From Coriobacteriales bacterium (GTDB lineage Bacteria > Actinomycetota > Coriobacteriia > Coriobacteriales > QAMH01): a stretch of DNA of 7,059 nucleotides. A program made the translations under genes and the position numbers. The notes beneath the pieces are model-generated. The model was not told where the DNA came from. It did not search any database and worked only from the letters and a program-made list of their open reading frames with translations. Below, piece after piece: positions 1-6,323 of this stretch. The stretch covers positions 1 through 7,059 of the forward strand of contig JAKSUU010000052.1 of the NCBI GenBank assembly GCA_024408695.1, read 5' to 3'. Every line of letters begins with the position of its first letter. Position 1 is the first letter of the stretch.

Positions 1-631
1 CGGTCTCTTTTATCTTTTTCAAATCTGTGTCATGAGAAAGAGCCTCTGCGCTATCGCCATCATAATCTGAACGTAGTCTCGGTCCACACTTAGGACAGCA
101 AACTGGCTGTGCATCAAATCGCCTGGAGGTCGGATTGTAATACTCTCCTCCACACTCAGGACACATTGCAAATGCCTTCATGGTAGTTCTTTCTCTATCA
201 TAGGGCATTGACTCTAAAATGGTTAGTCTAGGTCCACAGTCAGTACAGTTGATAAAAGGATGTTGATATCTTCTATTACTCTCATCAAAAAGCTCTCGCT
301 TACACTTATCACAAATTGCAATATCAGCGGGAATCATAATCTCGCCAGACTCGTGAGCGCTAGTTATAATTGAAAAATCAAAATACTGTATTTCCTCACT
401 CTCTGCTATTTCCACCCTCTGAATCATAGCTCTGTCAGGCGCATCTAATTTGATTTTCTCTACGAACTCTTCAACAATAGCTTCATCTCCCGTCACCTCT
501 ATCGCAACATAGGAGCCTCTATTGCTAACAGTTCCCTTAATTCCCAACTCATCAGCCAGTCTCTTAACAAAAGGTCTAAAACCTACGCCCTGAACTATCC
601 CATTAATTGAAATTTTTACAGTTTTTTCCAT
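1..631 (-). CDS. hypF: Carbamoyltransferase HypF, N-terminal 210 residues (gene runs off the left edge)
   Basis: HypF transfers a carbamoyl group from carbamoyl phosphate to HypE in the cytoplasm, the first step in making the cyanide ligands of [NiFe]-hydrogenase. The visible part has an acylphosphatase-like domain (about residues 4-90) with GIVQGVGFRPFV at 11-22, including the anion-binding Arg19, and an Asn at 37. Two zinc-finger motifs of the form C-x2-C-x18-C-x2-C follow: Cys107/110/129/132 and Cys157/160/179/182. Between them lies the family signature around INCTDCGPRLTI (127-138). The family is about 750 residues long, so the YrdC-like and carbamoyltransferase domains lie outside the window. 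I chose the ATG at 631. An in-frame ATG at 655 lacks a ribosome binding site and would sit only a few bases after the predicted transcription start. AAAAGG lies upstream of 631, though rather far (about 13 nt). Arg codons are mostly AGA/AGG (12 of 15), unlike the rml genes. Confidence 0.95.
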   Translation of the reverse strand, partial: MEKTVKISINGIVQGVGFRPFVKRLADELGIKGTVSNRGSYVAIEVTGDEAIVEEFVEKIKLDAPDRAMIQRVEIAESEEIQYFDFSIITSAHESGEIMIPADIAICDKCKRELFDESNRRYQHPFINCTDCGPRLTILESMPYDRERTTMKAFAMCPECGGEYYNPTSRRFDAQPVCCPKCGPRLRSDYDGDSAEALSHDTDLKKIKET

Positions 632-729
632 AAAATACAAAAAACCTTTTCTCATAGTATTAATATAATTATAAATGTTATAATGAGTTTTAATCACATT
701 TATAAAATTCGTAAATAAATGGAGTTGAA
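632..729. promoter_or_regulatory. Divergent promoter region between hypF and the L,D-transpeptidase gene
   Basis: This AT-rich spacer of 98 bp separates two outward-facing genes. At 668-684 lies a perfect inverted repeat, ATTATAA-atg-TTATAAT. Its right arm contains TATAAT (679-684), a consensus -10 box for the plus strand. Its left arm contains the same hexamer on the minus strand (673-668). No good -35 box is seen for either direction. A second plus-strand -10 candidate is TATAAA/TAAAAT at 701-708. Predicted starts from the inverted repeat would be near 691 (plus) and 661 (minus), giving short leaders of about 39 and 30 nt. The promoter call is inference from sequence. Confidence 0.55.
720..724 (+). 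promoter_or_regulatory. Ribosome binding site of the L,D-transpeptidase gene
   Basis: TGGAG lies 5 nt before the ATG at 730 and fixes that start. The same ATGGAGT context precedes rmlA, so the two genes share a translation signal. Confidence 0.7.
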
Positions 730-2748
730 ATGAGTAAAGTAAATTTCTATACAAAAGTTTTATTTATTTTTTGCGTGACGACTTTATTTTCGTTAGCTTT
801 TGTATTGGGCTTTACTCAAACTAGTGCCCTTGCGCTTGAAACAGAAGCAGACAATGAGTTTTTTGCGGATGTTCAAAATGCCGATGAAGATGCAATAAAT
901 TTGGACGATGAAACTAACGATTCAAGTGAAATTTCAGACGATTCTTTGCTTACTTTACCTGTGGGTGTTCCAGAAACTGGCCAATATTGGTATAAAGAAG
1001 GCAGTAATTATTCGTTTTATAAAGATGGCGAACTTCAAACAGGTCTTATTGAGACAGATTTAAAACTTAATAATACTATCGGTGTCTATCACAAATATTG
1101 GATTGACTCAAGTACGCAACATTTAGTTTTTAATCAACTTATTGGCCCTATTAATTATGAAGGAAACACTTTTTATGCATATGCTACATCAGGTGGCTAT
1201 TTTCTTTCTGCTGCAAAATATCGTATTTCTAGTACTGGATATTTTTATGTTGCAAATAGCGACGGATGGTTGCTTTCTGGCGTAACTAAAACTTGTGAGA
1301 TTGATGGCTCGCAGCAAGTTTATGTAGTGGATGAAAACTTGCATGTAGTTATTCCGGGCTATGTGGTTTTTGCAGGCAAACTTTATTACAATCGCTCAGA
1401 TTTGGCCTACGCAGTTAAAGGTATATATTATACAGGTGATGGACATGCACTTATTGCAGATAACAACGGTGTTATGCTTCAAGGTTTTCAAACTATAGGC
1501 GGTCACATTTATTATCTTGATGAAGATGGCAGAACAGTTGCGGGCCTATTTACCGTTAATGGTTTTTGGTACTTTGGTATTCACGAAAATAACAAATGCT
1601 ATTTAGCTGTTGGCAAGTATCGTGATCCATCTACTGGATATTTTTATTTAGCTAATAGTAAAGGTGCGTTAGAAGATCCTGGTTGGCTTACAACTTCGGC
1701 TTACGATGGGCATTCAGAATTGTATTATATTGATCCAGATAAACACGCCATTATTCCAGGATTATCAAATGATGAATATTTGCATTATGTACGTCCAGAT
1801 AATGGTCGCGTTGTCAGAGGAGTTTATGGTGTAACTAGCACTAGGGCATATCTTGCCGACAGCACGGGCCATATTTTGGACCCTGGTTGGCATGTCACAG
1901 GTGATTTTACTGGTGGTGTGCTTCAACGTTATTATGTAGAAGAAGACCACTTAACTTCTGCAGAATTTTTTACCGTAAGTGGTAATAGATATTATAGTAT
2001 ACCTGGTTATTATTTTGTTTTACGTGGCAAATTATATGTTGTTTATAATGGCGTAGGAAGATTTCTGCTAGCCGATAACGGTGGCGTTATGCCTTCTTTT
2101 GCAGGAATGCTTGTAAGTGCAATCTATGACGGTCATAATGAACGATATTATTTAGATAGTGCTCAAAAGTCGGGTTATTTTGGTTGTGTGCTTGGTTTTA
2201 TTTCATTTGGTGGCCATCTATATTATGGTCGCGAGGACACTGGCTATGTTTATAGAAATTGTTATTTTAGTTCTGGGGGTCATAATTATTGGGCCGATGG
2301 CGATGGAATTCTTGAAGAAATTTTTCATAAGTTTAATGATATGTATAGATGGGCACAAGGCTATAACTCGCCTACAGATTATTTAATTTTAGTCGATACA
2401 CCTTCTTGCAGAATTGGAATTTATGAGTGGTCTTATGGTGCGGGAGAATGGGTTGCCGTGAAAGAATGGTATTGCAGCCCAGGTGCGTATAGTAGTCCAA
2501 CTGCCACGGGTACATTTTATATTCAAGACCGAGGATATTCTTTTGGTACATCCTCATATACGTGTTATTACTGGACACAATTTTATGGCAATTATCTATT
2601 TCATTCGGTTTTGTATTACCCAGGTGGTGGTATAAAAGATGGTAGAATAGGTGAGCATCTTTCACACGGATGTGTGCGGTTAGACATAGATAATGCGCAC
2701 TGGATTTATAACAATATTCCACGTGGCACAAAGGTCGTTATTTGGTAA
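730..2748 (+). CDS. Secreted L,D-transpeptidase (YkuD family) with N-terminal aromatic repeat array
   Basis: This 672-residue exported enzyme probably cross-links peptidoglycan stems (3-3 links) or attaches a ligand to them. Residues 1-35 form a signal peptide: basic start, hydrophobic core 10-34, and Ala-Leu-Ala at 33-35 as likely cleavage site. Residues 36-71 are a linker with 15 Asp/Glu and no Lys/Arg. Residues 84-527 are short repeats rich in Tyr, Gly and Asp (forms like GGHIYYLDEDG, GKLYYNRSD, AYLADSTG), resembling cell-wall- or choline-binding repeats. About 546-672 is the YkuD domain: His625, then SHGCVRL at 645-651, with catalytic Cys648 and His646. The active site is intact. Tyr makes up 70 of 672 residues. 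No LPXTG motif or C-terminal membrane anchor is present, so retention probably depends on the repeats (inference). rmlC follows after 24 bp. The catalytic call is firm; the repeat ligand and physiological substrate are unknown. Confidence 0.92.
   Translation: MSKVNFYTKVLFIFCVTTLFSLAFVLGFTQTSALALETEADNEFFADVQNADEDAINLDDETNDSSEISDDSLLTLPVGVPETGQYWYKEGSNYSFYKDGELQTGLIETDLKLNNTIGVYHKYWIDSSTQHLVFNQLIGPINYEGNTFYAYATSGGYFLSAAKYRISSTGYFYVANSDGWLLSGVTKTCEIDGSQQVYVVDENLHVVIPGYVVFAGKLYYNRSDLAYAVKGIYYTGDGHALIADNNGVMLQGFQTIGGHIYYLDEDGRTVAGLFTVNGFWYFGIHENNKCYLAVGKYRDPSTGYFYLANSKGALEDPGWLTTSAYDGHSELYYIDPDKHAIIPGLSNDEYLHYVRPDNGRVVRGVYGVTSTRAYLADSTGHILDPGWHVTGDFTGGVLQRYYVEEDHLTSAEFFTVSGNRYYSIPGYYFVLRGKLYVVYNGVGRFLLADNGGVMPSFAGMLVSAIYDGHNERYYLDSAQKSGYFGCVLGFISFGGHLYYGREDTGYVYRNCYFSSGGHNYWADGDGILEEIFHKFNDMYRWAQGYNSPTDYLILVDTPSCRIGIYEWSYGAGEWVAVKEWYCSPGAYSSPTATGTFYIQDRGYSFGTSSYTCYYWTQFYGNYLFHSVLYYPGGGIKDGRIGEHLSHGCVRLDIDNAHWIYNNIPRGTKVVIW
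979..2310 (+). repeat. In-frame repeat array coding for the wall-binding-like region of the L,D-transpeptidase
   Basis: This stretch codes for residues 84-527, a series of degenerate units of roughly 20-25 residues with a Gly/aromatic core. A longer period overlies them. AKYRISSTGYFYVANSDG (162-179) recurs as GKYRDPSTGYFYLANSKG (295-312), exactly 133 codons later, and the 16-base string TACTGGATATTTTTAT is identical at 1233-1248 and 1632-1647. SAYDGHSELYYID (323-335) recurs as SAIYDGHNERYYLD (463-476). This points to growth by duplication of a block of several units followed by divergence. Confidence 0.75.
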
Positions 2749-2761
2749 GGTTTTTTAGCTT

Positions 2762-2766
2762 TTAGG
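2762..2766 (+). promoter_or_regulatory. Ribosome binding site of rmlC
   Basis: TTAGG lies 6 nt before the ATG at 2773, inside the 24-bp gap after the L,D-transpeptidase stop. The gap is T-rich but has no hairpin, so I see no terminator between the two genes and infer co-transcription. Confidence 0.5.
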
Positions 2767-2772
2767 TTTTTA

Positions 2773-3375
2773 ATGCAAGGTGCAAGTAATATAGTAAGTG
2801 GCAATTTTACATTTTCAAAAACTTCTATAGATGGTGTCATTGTTGTTGATGTTAAAAAATTTGGTGATAGCCGTGGCTATTTTATGGAAAGCTATCAAAA
2901 ACAAAATTTTTTTGATGGTGGCATAACTGTAGATTTTGTTCAAGACAATCAAAGTTTTAGCACAAAGGGTGTCCTTCGTGGGCTTCATTTTCAAATTAAC
3001 CATCCGCAAAGCAAACTCGTTCGTGTTTTGCAAGGGAAGGTCTTTGATGTGGCCGTTGATTTGCGCAAAGATAGCACAACATTTGGTAAGTGGGAAGGTG
3101 TTATTTTAAGCGAGGAAAATCGCCGTCAATTTTTTATTCCTAAAAATTTCGCTCATGGTTTTTGTGTTTTAAGTGACACGGCAACTTTTGCATATAAATG
3201 CGATGATTTCTATCATCCCAACGACGAAGGCGGATTAATTTATAACGATCCAGATATTGGAATTGAATGGCCTGCTCTCGATACAGACGCTAAGTTTGAC
3301 GAATCAAAAATCTTGCTTTCCGATAAAGATAGAATAAATCCTAGCTTTAAAGAATACTGCGAAAAATTAGCCTAA
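2773..3375 (+). CDS. rmlC: dTDP-4-dehydrorhamnose 3,5-epimerase (RmlC)
   Basis: RmlC epimerises dTDP-4-dehydro-6-deoxyglucose at C3 and C5 to dTDP-4-dehydro-L-rhamnose, the third step of dTDP-L-rhamnose synthesis in the cytoplasm. At 200 residues it is a stand-alone single-domain cupin. Family signatures run in order: FGDSRGYFMES (30-40), FVQDNQS (55-61), GVLRGLHFQ (66-74) with the active-site base His72 and substrate-binding Arg69, KLVRVLQGKVFDVAVDLRK (81-99), IPKNFAHGF (122-130), Tyr141, DPDIGIEWP (159-167) and the LSDKD tail (182-186), which matches the LSEKD element of the family. It has about 11 extra N-terminal residues compared with E. coli RmlC; no later in-frame start fits. It is separated from rmlA and rmlB by an antisense glycosyltransferase gene and sits behind the L,D-transpeptidase, which probably supplies its promoter. 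Confidence 0.96.
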   Translation: MQGASNIVSGNFTFSKTSIDGVIVVDVKKFGDSRGYFMESYQKQNFFDGGITVDFVQDNQSFSTKGVLRGLHFQINHPQSKLVRVLQGKVFDVAVDLRKDSTTFGKWEGVILSEENRRQFFIPKNFAHGFCVLSDTATFAYKCDDFYHPNDEGGLIYNDPDIGIEWPALDTDAKFDESKILLSDKDRINPSFKEYCEKLA

Positions 3376-3384
3376 ACATTAATC

Positions 3385-5283
3385 TTATTGCTCATAATTT
3401 TCTATTGGCAACTGAAAGTATGGGGACTTTTGGTCAAGATTAATATTATAAAACTTGTCTCCATTAGTTTTAATTTTAGGCCAATTTGAGTAGAATAATT
3501 CAATGTCATTTTTGGGAAAATCAGACATATTGTACGTTGTATTAAATTGTTCTTTAGGGCATTCGTCTGCAGACATTAATTTCACATTTGGATTTAAGCA
3601 AATGCGTAATTTATCCTGTATAAGTAGTTGACAAAAGTGCGTAATTGAAGTATTGATTGAGCTGTACATTGTTGATAAGTAACCGTATTTTTCAAACGTT
3701 TCTTTAGAAATTATCATGCCTTCTATGCTCGCTGCGCTACAATTTTGAAAAGCATAAGTATTGCACTGATAAGCTGGGTGTTCAATATTATATCCTCTAT
3801 AAAGTGGTAAAATAGTATTTTTTGAGCAAGAAAATCCGTAAGATTTAACCTTGTTATCAAAAGCAAAAATAGTTTTAGGTGCACATACAGCAATATTTTT
3901 TATTTGCATTAGGCCCATTAATTGTTCAATTGACTCGGGGGATATGAACTGACAACTAACTGGCAAAAAAACTAAATATTGTCCAGTAGCTTGTTGTGAT
4001 GCTGAATTTACTAGTTCAATGGCACTTAAAGAATTTTCAAAATTTAATATCTTAATTTCGCATTGAGAAAATTTATCTATAATTTTTTGAGCGTTTGTTG
4101 GTTTATATTTTGCAGGCGCAATTATTATTTCAATATTTTTGTGTGTATTTGATTGTAAGAACAAATCTATTGTATCTTGAATCTCAATATAATCGCTGTT
4201 TTCATCATAAATAATAAGCGAAACCTTTTTTTCTGGCTGGTCATCAAACCATAAGGTATGAATATTCGTTATTCCACTATGTATAATTTTTGAGTTATCT
4301 AACAAATTGAGACGTTTTAAGTGTTCTTGAGCACTAAATCTATAGGATATACGCCCATATGGTTTTGCTTTAGGGTTAGCTGCGGTTGATACATCGCTAA
4401 TGCGCCAATGATATAAAACCATTGGAATATGAATAGCTTGATAATTATCGTTATTCAATATTTGCGTTGTCGCATATAAAACCATGTTATAGTCTTGTGC
4501 CCCGTCGAATTTAGAGTCTCTTGTTGGCATTGAGTCAATAATTTCTTTTTTAACGCACATTAAATGAACAATGTAATTTTTTGAAAGCAAAAGTTCTGGA
4601 GAAAAGTCGGGCTTAAAAAGAGGGTGAAGATATTTTGTATTATTGATGCCGTTTTTTACTACCAAGTCTTCGTCACAATATAAAAGAATGCCATTAGGAT
4701 TATTATTTATAGCCTTTGCATATTCAAATAGACAGTTTGGTTCTAAAAAGTCGTCGTGATCTAAAAAACAAATATAGTCTCCATTTGCGACTTTTATACC
4801 TTCTTCTGTGTTTAAAGTAATCCCATAGTTTTTATCTAAATTGACCACTTTGATTTTTTTATCTATTTCTTGATAAGCGCCTACAGCAAACTTTAATAAT
4901 TCATCGTTTGGACTGGCATTAACAAGTATTAGCTCAAAACTATTGTATGTTTGCAACAAAACAGATTCAATTAAGTCGTCTAGGTATTCAAGAGGAGTAT
5001 TGTATAGCGGACTTATAATGCTGAATAATGGTCTAGTAGTAAATGATTTTTGCTCCTGCTTTTGCTTGATTAATTCATCTTCAGAAATTTTGTTAGTTCT
5101 AAACCAACTGTCATATGTAGGGTCACTCCAAGCATCTATTGGAAAGTCGTTACTTGTGCCATCTCCTCCTCGTGGATTAGACTCTGGTGAGGGTGCAGCC
5201 ATTTTGCCGGTTGTGGCAACTTTAAAAGTATTAACAACTCTTCGTTTTAATTTAAAAGGTATGCTTAAGTCTTTATTATTCAT
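3385..5283 (-). CDS. Family 2 glycosyltransferase with two GT-A modules, the second degenerate
   Basis: A probable cytoplasmic, membrane-associated enzyme that adds a sugar to a surface polysaccharide. No transmembrane segment is visible. Numbering is from the ATG at 5283 (632 residues). Module 1 (about 86-300) is complete: LFSIISPLYN (86-95), the metal-binding DHDD (175-178), CDED (203-206), KPDFSPELLLSKNYI (224-238), DGAQDY (260-265) and YHWRIS (291-296). This pattern is typical of O-antigen/rhamnan-type transferases of the RfbC group. Module 2 (about 352-578) keeps the fold's outline (VSLIIYDENS, TGQYLVFL, EGMIISKETFEKYG), but the usual acidic triplet reads Pro-Val-Ser (441-443). The sugar and acceptor are not deducible; rhamnose is suggested only by the neighbours. 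A GTG at 5319 would give 644 residues but abuts a TATAAT box. Neither start has a clear ribosome binding site. It converges on rmlC with 9 bp between stops. Confidence 0.88.
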   Translation of the reverse strand: MNNKDLSIPFKLKRRVVNTFKVATTGKMAAPSPESNPRGGDGTSNDFPIDAWSDPTYDSWFRTNKISEDELIKQKQEQKSFTTRPLFSIISPLYNTPLEYLDDLIESVLLQTYNSFELILVNASPNDELLKFAVGAYQEIDKKIKVVNLDKNYGITLNTEEGIKVANGDYICFLDHDDFLEPNCLFEYAKAINNNPNGILLYCDEDLVVKNGINNTKYLHPLFKPDFSPELLLSKNYIVHLMCVKKEIIDSMPTRDSKFDGAQDYNMVLYATTQILNNDNYQAIHIPMVLYHWRISDVSTAANPKAKPYGRISYRFSAQEHLKRLNLLDNSKIIHSGITNIHTLWFDDQPEKKVSLIIYDENSDYIEIQDTIDLFLQSNTHKNIEIIIAPAKYKPTNAQKIIDKFSQCEIKILNFENSLSAIELVNSASQQATGQYLVFLPVSCQFISPESIEQLMGLMQIKNIAVCAPKTIFAFDNKVKSYGFSCSKNTILPLYRGYNIEHPAYQCNTYAFQNCSAASIEGMIISKETFEKYGYLSTMYSSINTSITHFCQLLIQDKLRICLNPNVKLMSADECPKEQFNTTYNMSDFPKNDIELFYSNWPKIKTNGDKFYNINLDQKSPYFQLPIENYEQ

Positions 5284-5310
5284 AATATGTGTAAAACTAA
5301 ATCTATTTGT

Positions 5311-5316
5311 ATTATA
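5311..5316 (-). promoter_or_regulatory. Candidate -10 box of the glycosyltransferase gene
   Basis: On the minus strand, TATAAT follows directly after the possible GTG start (5319-5317). A transcript starting about 7 nt further on would exclude that GTG and favour the ATG at 5283. The -35 match (CTCACG at 17-bp spacing) is poor, so the promoter may need an activator or be misplaced. Confidence 0.4.
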
Positions 5317-5331
5317 CACAATTTTAGTATT

Positions 5332-5350
5332 ACCGTGAGCGTATCACATA
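5332..5350. promoter_or_regulatory. Imperfect palindrome between the glycosyltransferase and rmlA promoters, possible operator
   Basis: GTGA (5335-5338) and TCAC (5344-5347) are inverted around a 5-base centre, with weaker symmetry outward. The site lies over the -35 region of the minus-strand promoter and just upstream of the TTGCCT box (5353) for rmlA, where a regulator could affect both genes. It resembles CRP/FNR-type half-sites but has a 5-base rather than 6-base centre. The regulator is unknown, and this could be chance. Confidence 0.25.
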
Positions 5351-5352
5351 AA

Positions 5353-5389
5353 TTGCCTTATCTAAAACAAATACTATATTTGGTAAAAT
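5353..5389 (+). promoter_or_regulatory. Candidate promoter of rmlA-rmlB
   Basis: Two options overlap. One is TTGCCT (5353-5358), a 16-bp spacer and TATATT (5375-5380). The other is an extended -10, TGG-TAAAAT (5381-5389), which can work without a good -35. Either gives a short leader before the ribosome binding site TGGAG at 5407-5411, 7 nt ahead of the rmlA ATG. Confidence 0.5.
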
Positions 5390-5418
5390 AAATATAACTA
5401 TGTATATGGAGTAGATAA

Positions 5419-6303
5419 ATGAAGGGAATTATACTCGCTGGCGGTTCAGGAACACGTCTTTACCCATTAACAAGAGTGTGTTCTAAACAACTTCTTCCTG
5501 TTTATGATAAACCTATGATTTATTATCCACTGTCTGTGCTTATGATGGCTGGCATCAAGGATATTTTGATTATTTCTACACCACATGATATTGATAATTT
5601 TCAAGAATTATTAGGCGATGGTTCACGTTATGGAATCTCGCTTTCTTATAAAGTTCAACCTTCGCCAGACGGACTAGCTCAAGCCTTTATTTTAGGCGAG
5701 GATTTTATTAATGGCGACGCTTGTGCGCTTGTTCTTGGAGATAATATATTTTACGGTCATGGAATTTTTCAAATACTGCAAAATGCGGTTAAAAAAACGC
5801 ATGGTGCTACAGTTTTTGGTTATTATGTAGAGGATCCCGAGCGCTTTGGGGTTGTTGAATTTGATGATAACTACAAAGCTATAAGCATTGAAGAAAAACC
5901 AGCAAAACCAAAAAGTAATTACGCTGTCACAGGCTTGTATTTTTATGATGATAGAGTTTGCGATTTTGCTAAAACTATAAAACCCTCCGCGCGCGGTGAA
6001 CTTGAAATCACCGATCTCAATCGTTTGTACCTAGAAGATGGCTCACTAGACGTTGTAACACTCGACAAAGGCTTTGCTTGGGTTGATACCGGCACAATCG
6101 AGTCTTTGTTTGAAGCCTCAGAATTTGTTCGCGCAATTGAGGCTCGCACGCATCAAAAAATTTCGGCGGTTGAAGAAATTGCCTATTTAAATGGTTGGAT
6201 CGATGTTGATACTCTTAGAGAAAGTGCCAAGGCTTATGGCAAAAGCCCATATGGTCAGCATTTGAAAAATGTTGCCGATGGTGGAATCTTAAGGAATTTT
6301 TAA
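5419..6303 (+). CDS. rmlA: Glucose-1-phosphate thymidylyltransferase (RmlA)
   Basis: RmlA joins dTTP and glucose-1-phosphate to give dTDP-glucose and pyrophosphate, the first and usually feedback-controlled step of dTDP-L-rhamnose synthesis. The protein is 294 residues, the usual full length. Its signatures are [11 protein letters not shown] (8-18), Lys23-Gln24 in the [17 protein letters not shown] block (22-38), [11 protein letters not shown] (80-90), [10 protein letters not shown] (106-115) with metal-binding Asp108, EEKP (158-161), GLYFYD (172-177), [11 protein letters not shown] (191-201) and [10 protein letters not shown] (221-230) with metal-binding Asp223. The family often has His in the last block where Ile227 stands; I doubt this matters. 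All catalytic residues are present. The start is fixed by TGGAG at 5407-5411. rmlB follows after 20 bp, so the two form an operon. Confidence 0.97.
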   Translation: MKGIILAGGSGTRLYPLTRVCSKQLLPVYDKPMIYYPLSVLMMAGIKDILIISTPHDIDNFQELLGDGSRYGISLSYKVQPSPDGLAQAFILGEDFINGDACALVLGDNIFYGHGIFQILQNAVKKTHGATVFGYYVEDPERFGVVEFDDNYKAISIEEKPAKPKSNYAVTGLYFYDDRVCDFAKTIKPSARGELEITDLNRLYLEDGSLDVVTLDKGFAWVDTGTIESLFEASEFVRAIEARTHQKISAVEEIAYLNGWIDVDTLRESAKAYGKSPYGQHLKNVADGGILRNF

Positions 6304-6323
6304 TTTTAGGAATTGGATAAACT

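Noticed and set aside
1765..1950. Short minus-strand open frame inside the transpeptidase gene; similar ones at 2815-3033 and 5943-6149
   Set aside because: All lie wholly within well-supported genes in antisense and show no motif, start signal or conserved feature.
979..2310. Repeat array considered as choline-binding repeats
   Set aside because: The units lack the regular GW-x-YY pattern and spacing of true choline-binding modules, so only a general wall-binding-like label is supported.
2159..2386. 75-codon hydrophobic plus-strand open frame that looks like a small membrane protein
   Set aside because: It is an alternative frame of the repeat region. Runs of T in the second codon position of that frame produce Ile/Val/Leu artificially.
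2372..2731. 119-codon open frame on the minus strand inside the transpeptidase gene
   Set aside because: It lies opposite the strongly conserved YkuD domain, has no recognisable motif, and its His/Tyr/Leu-rich composition is what the reverse of Tyr-rich coding sequence gives.
2749..2772. T-rich gap after the transpeptidase considered as a terminator
   Set aside because: It has T-runs and a repeated AGGTTTTT element but no stem that could form a hairpin, and it carries the rmlC ribosome binding site.
4943..5338. 131-codon plus-strand open frame opposite the start of the glycosyltransferase
   Set aside because: It overlaps the start of the recognised transferase in antisense, has no family signature or good ribosome binding site, and is best read as a shadow.
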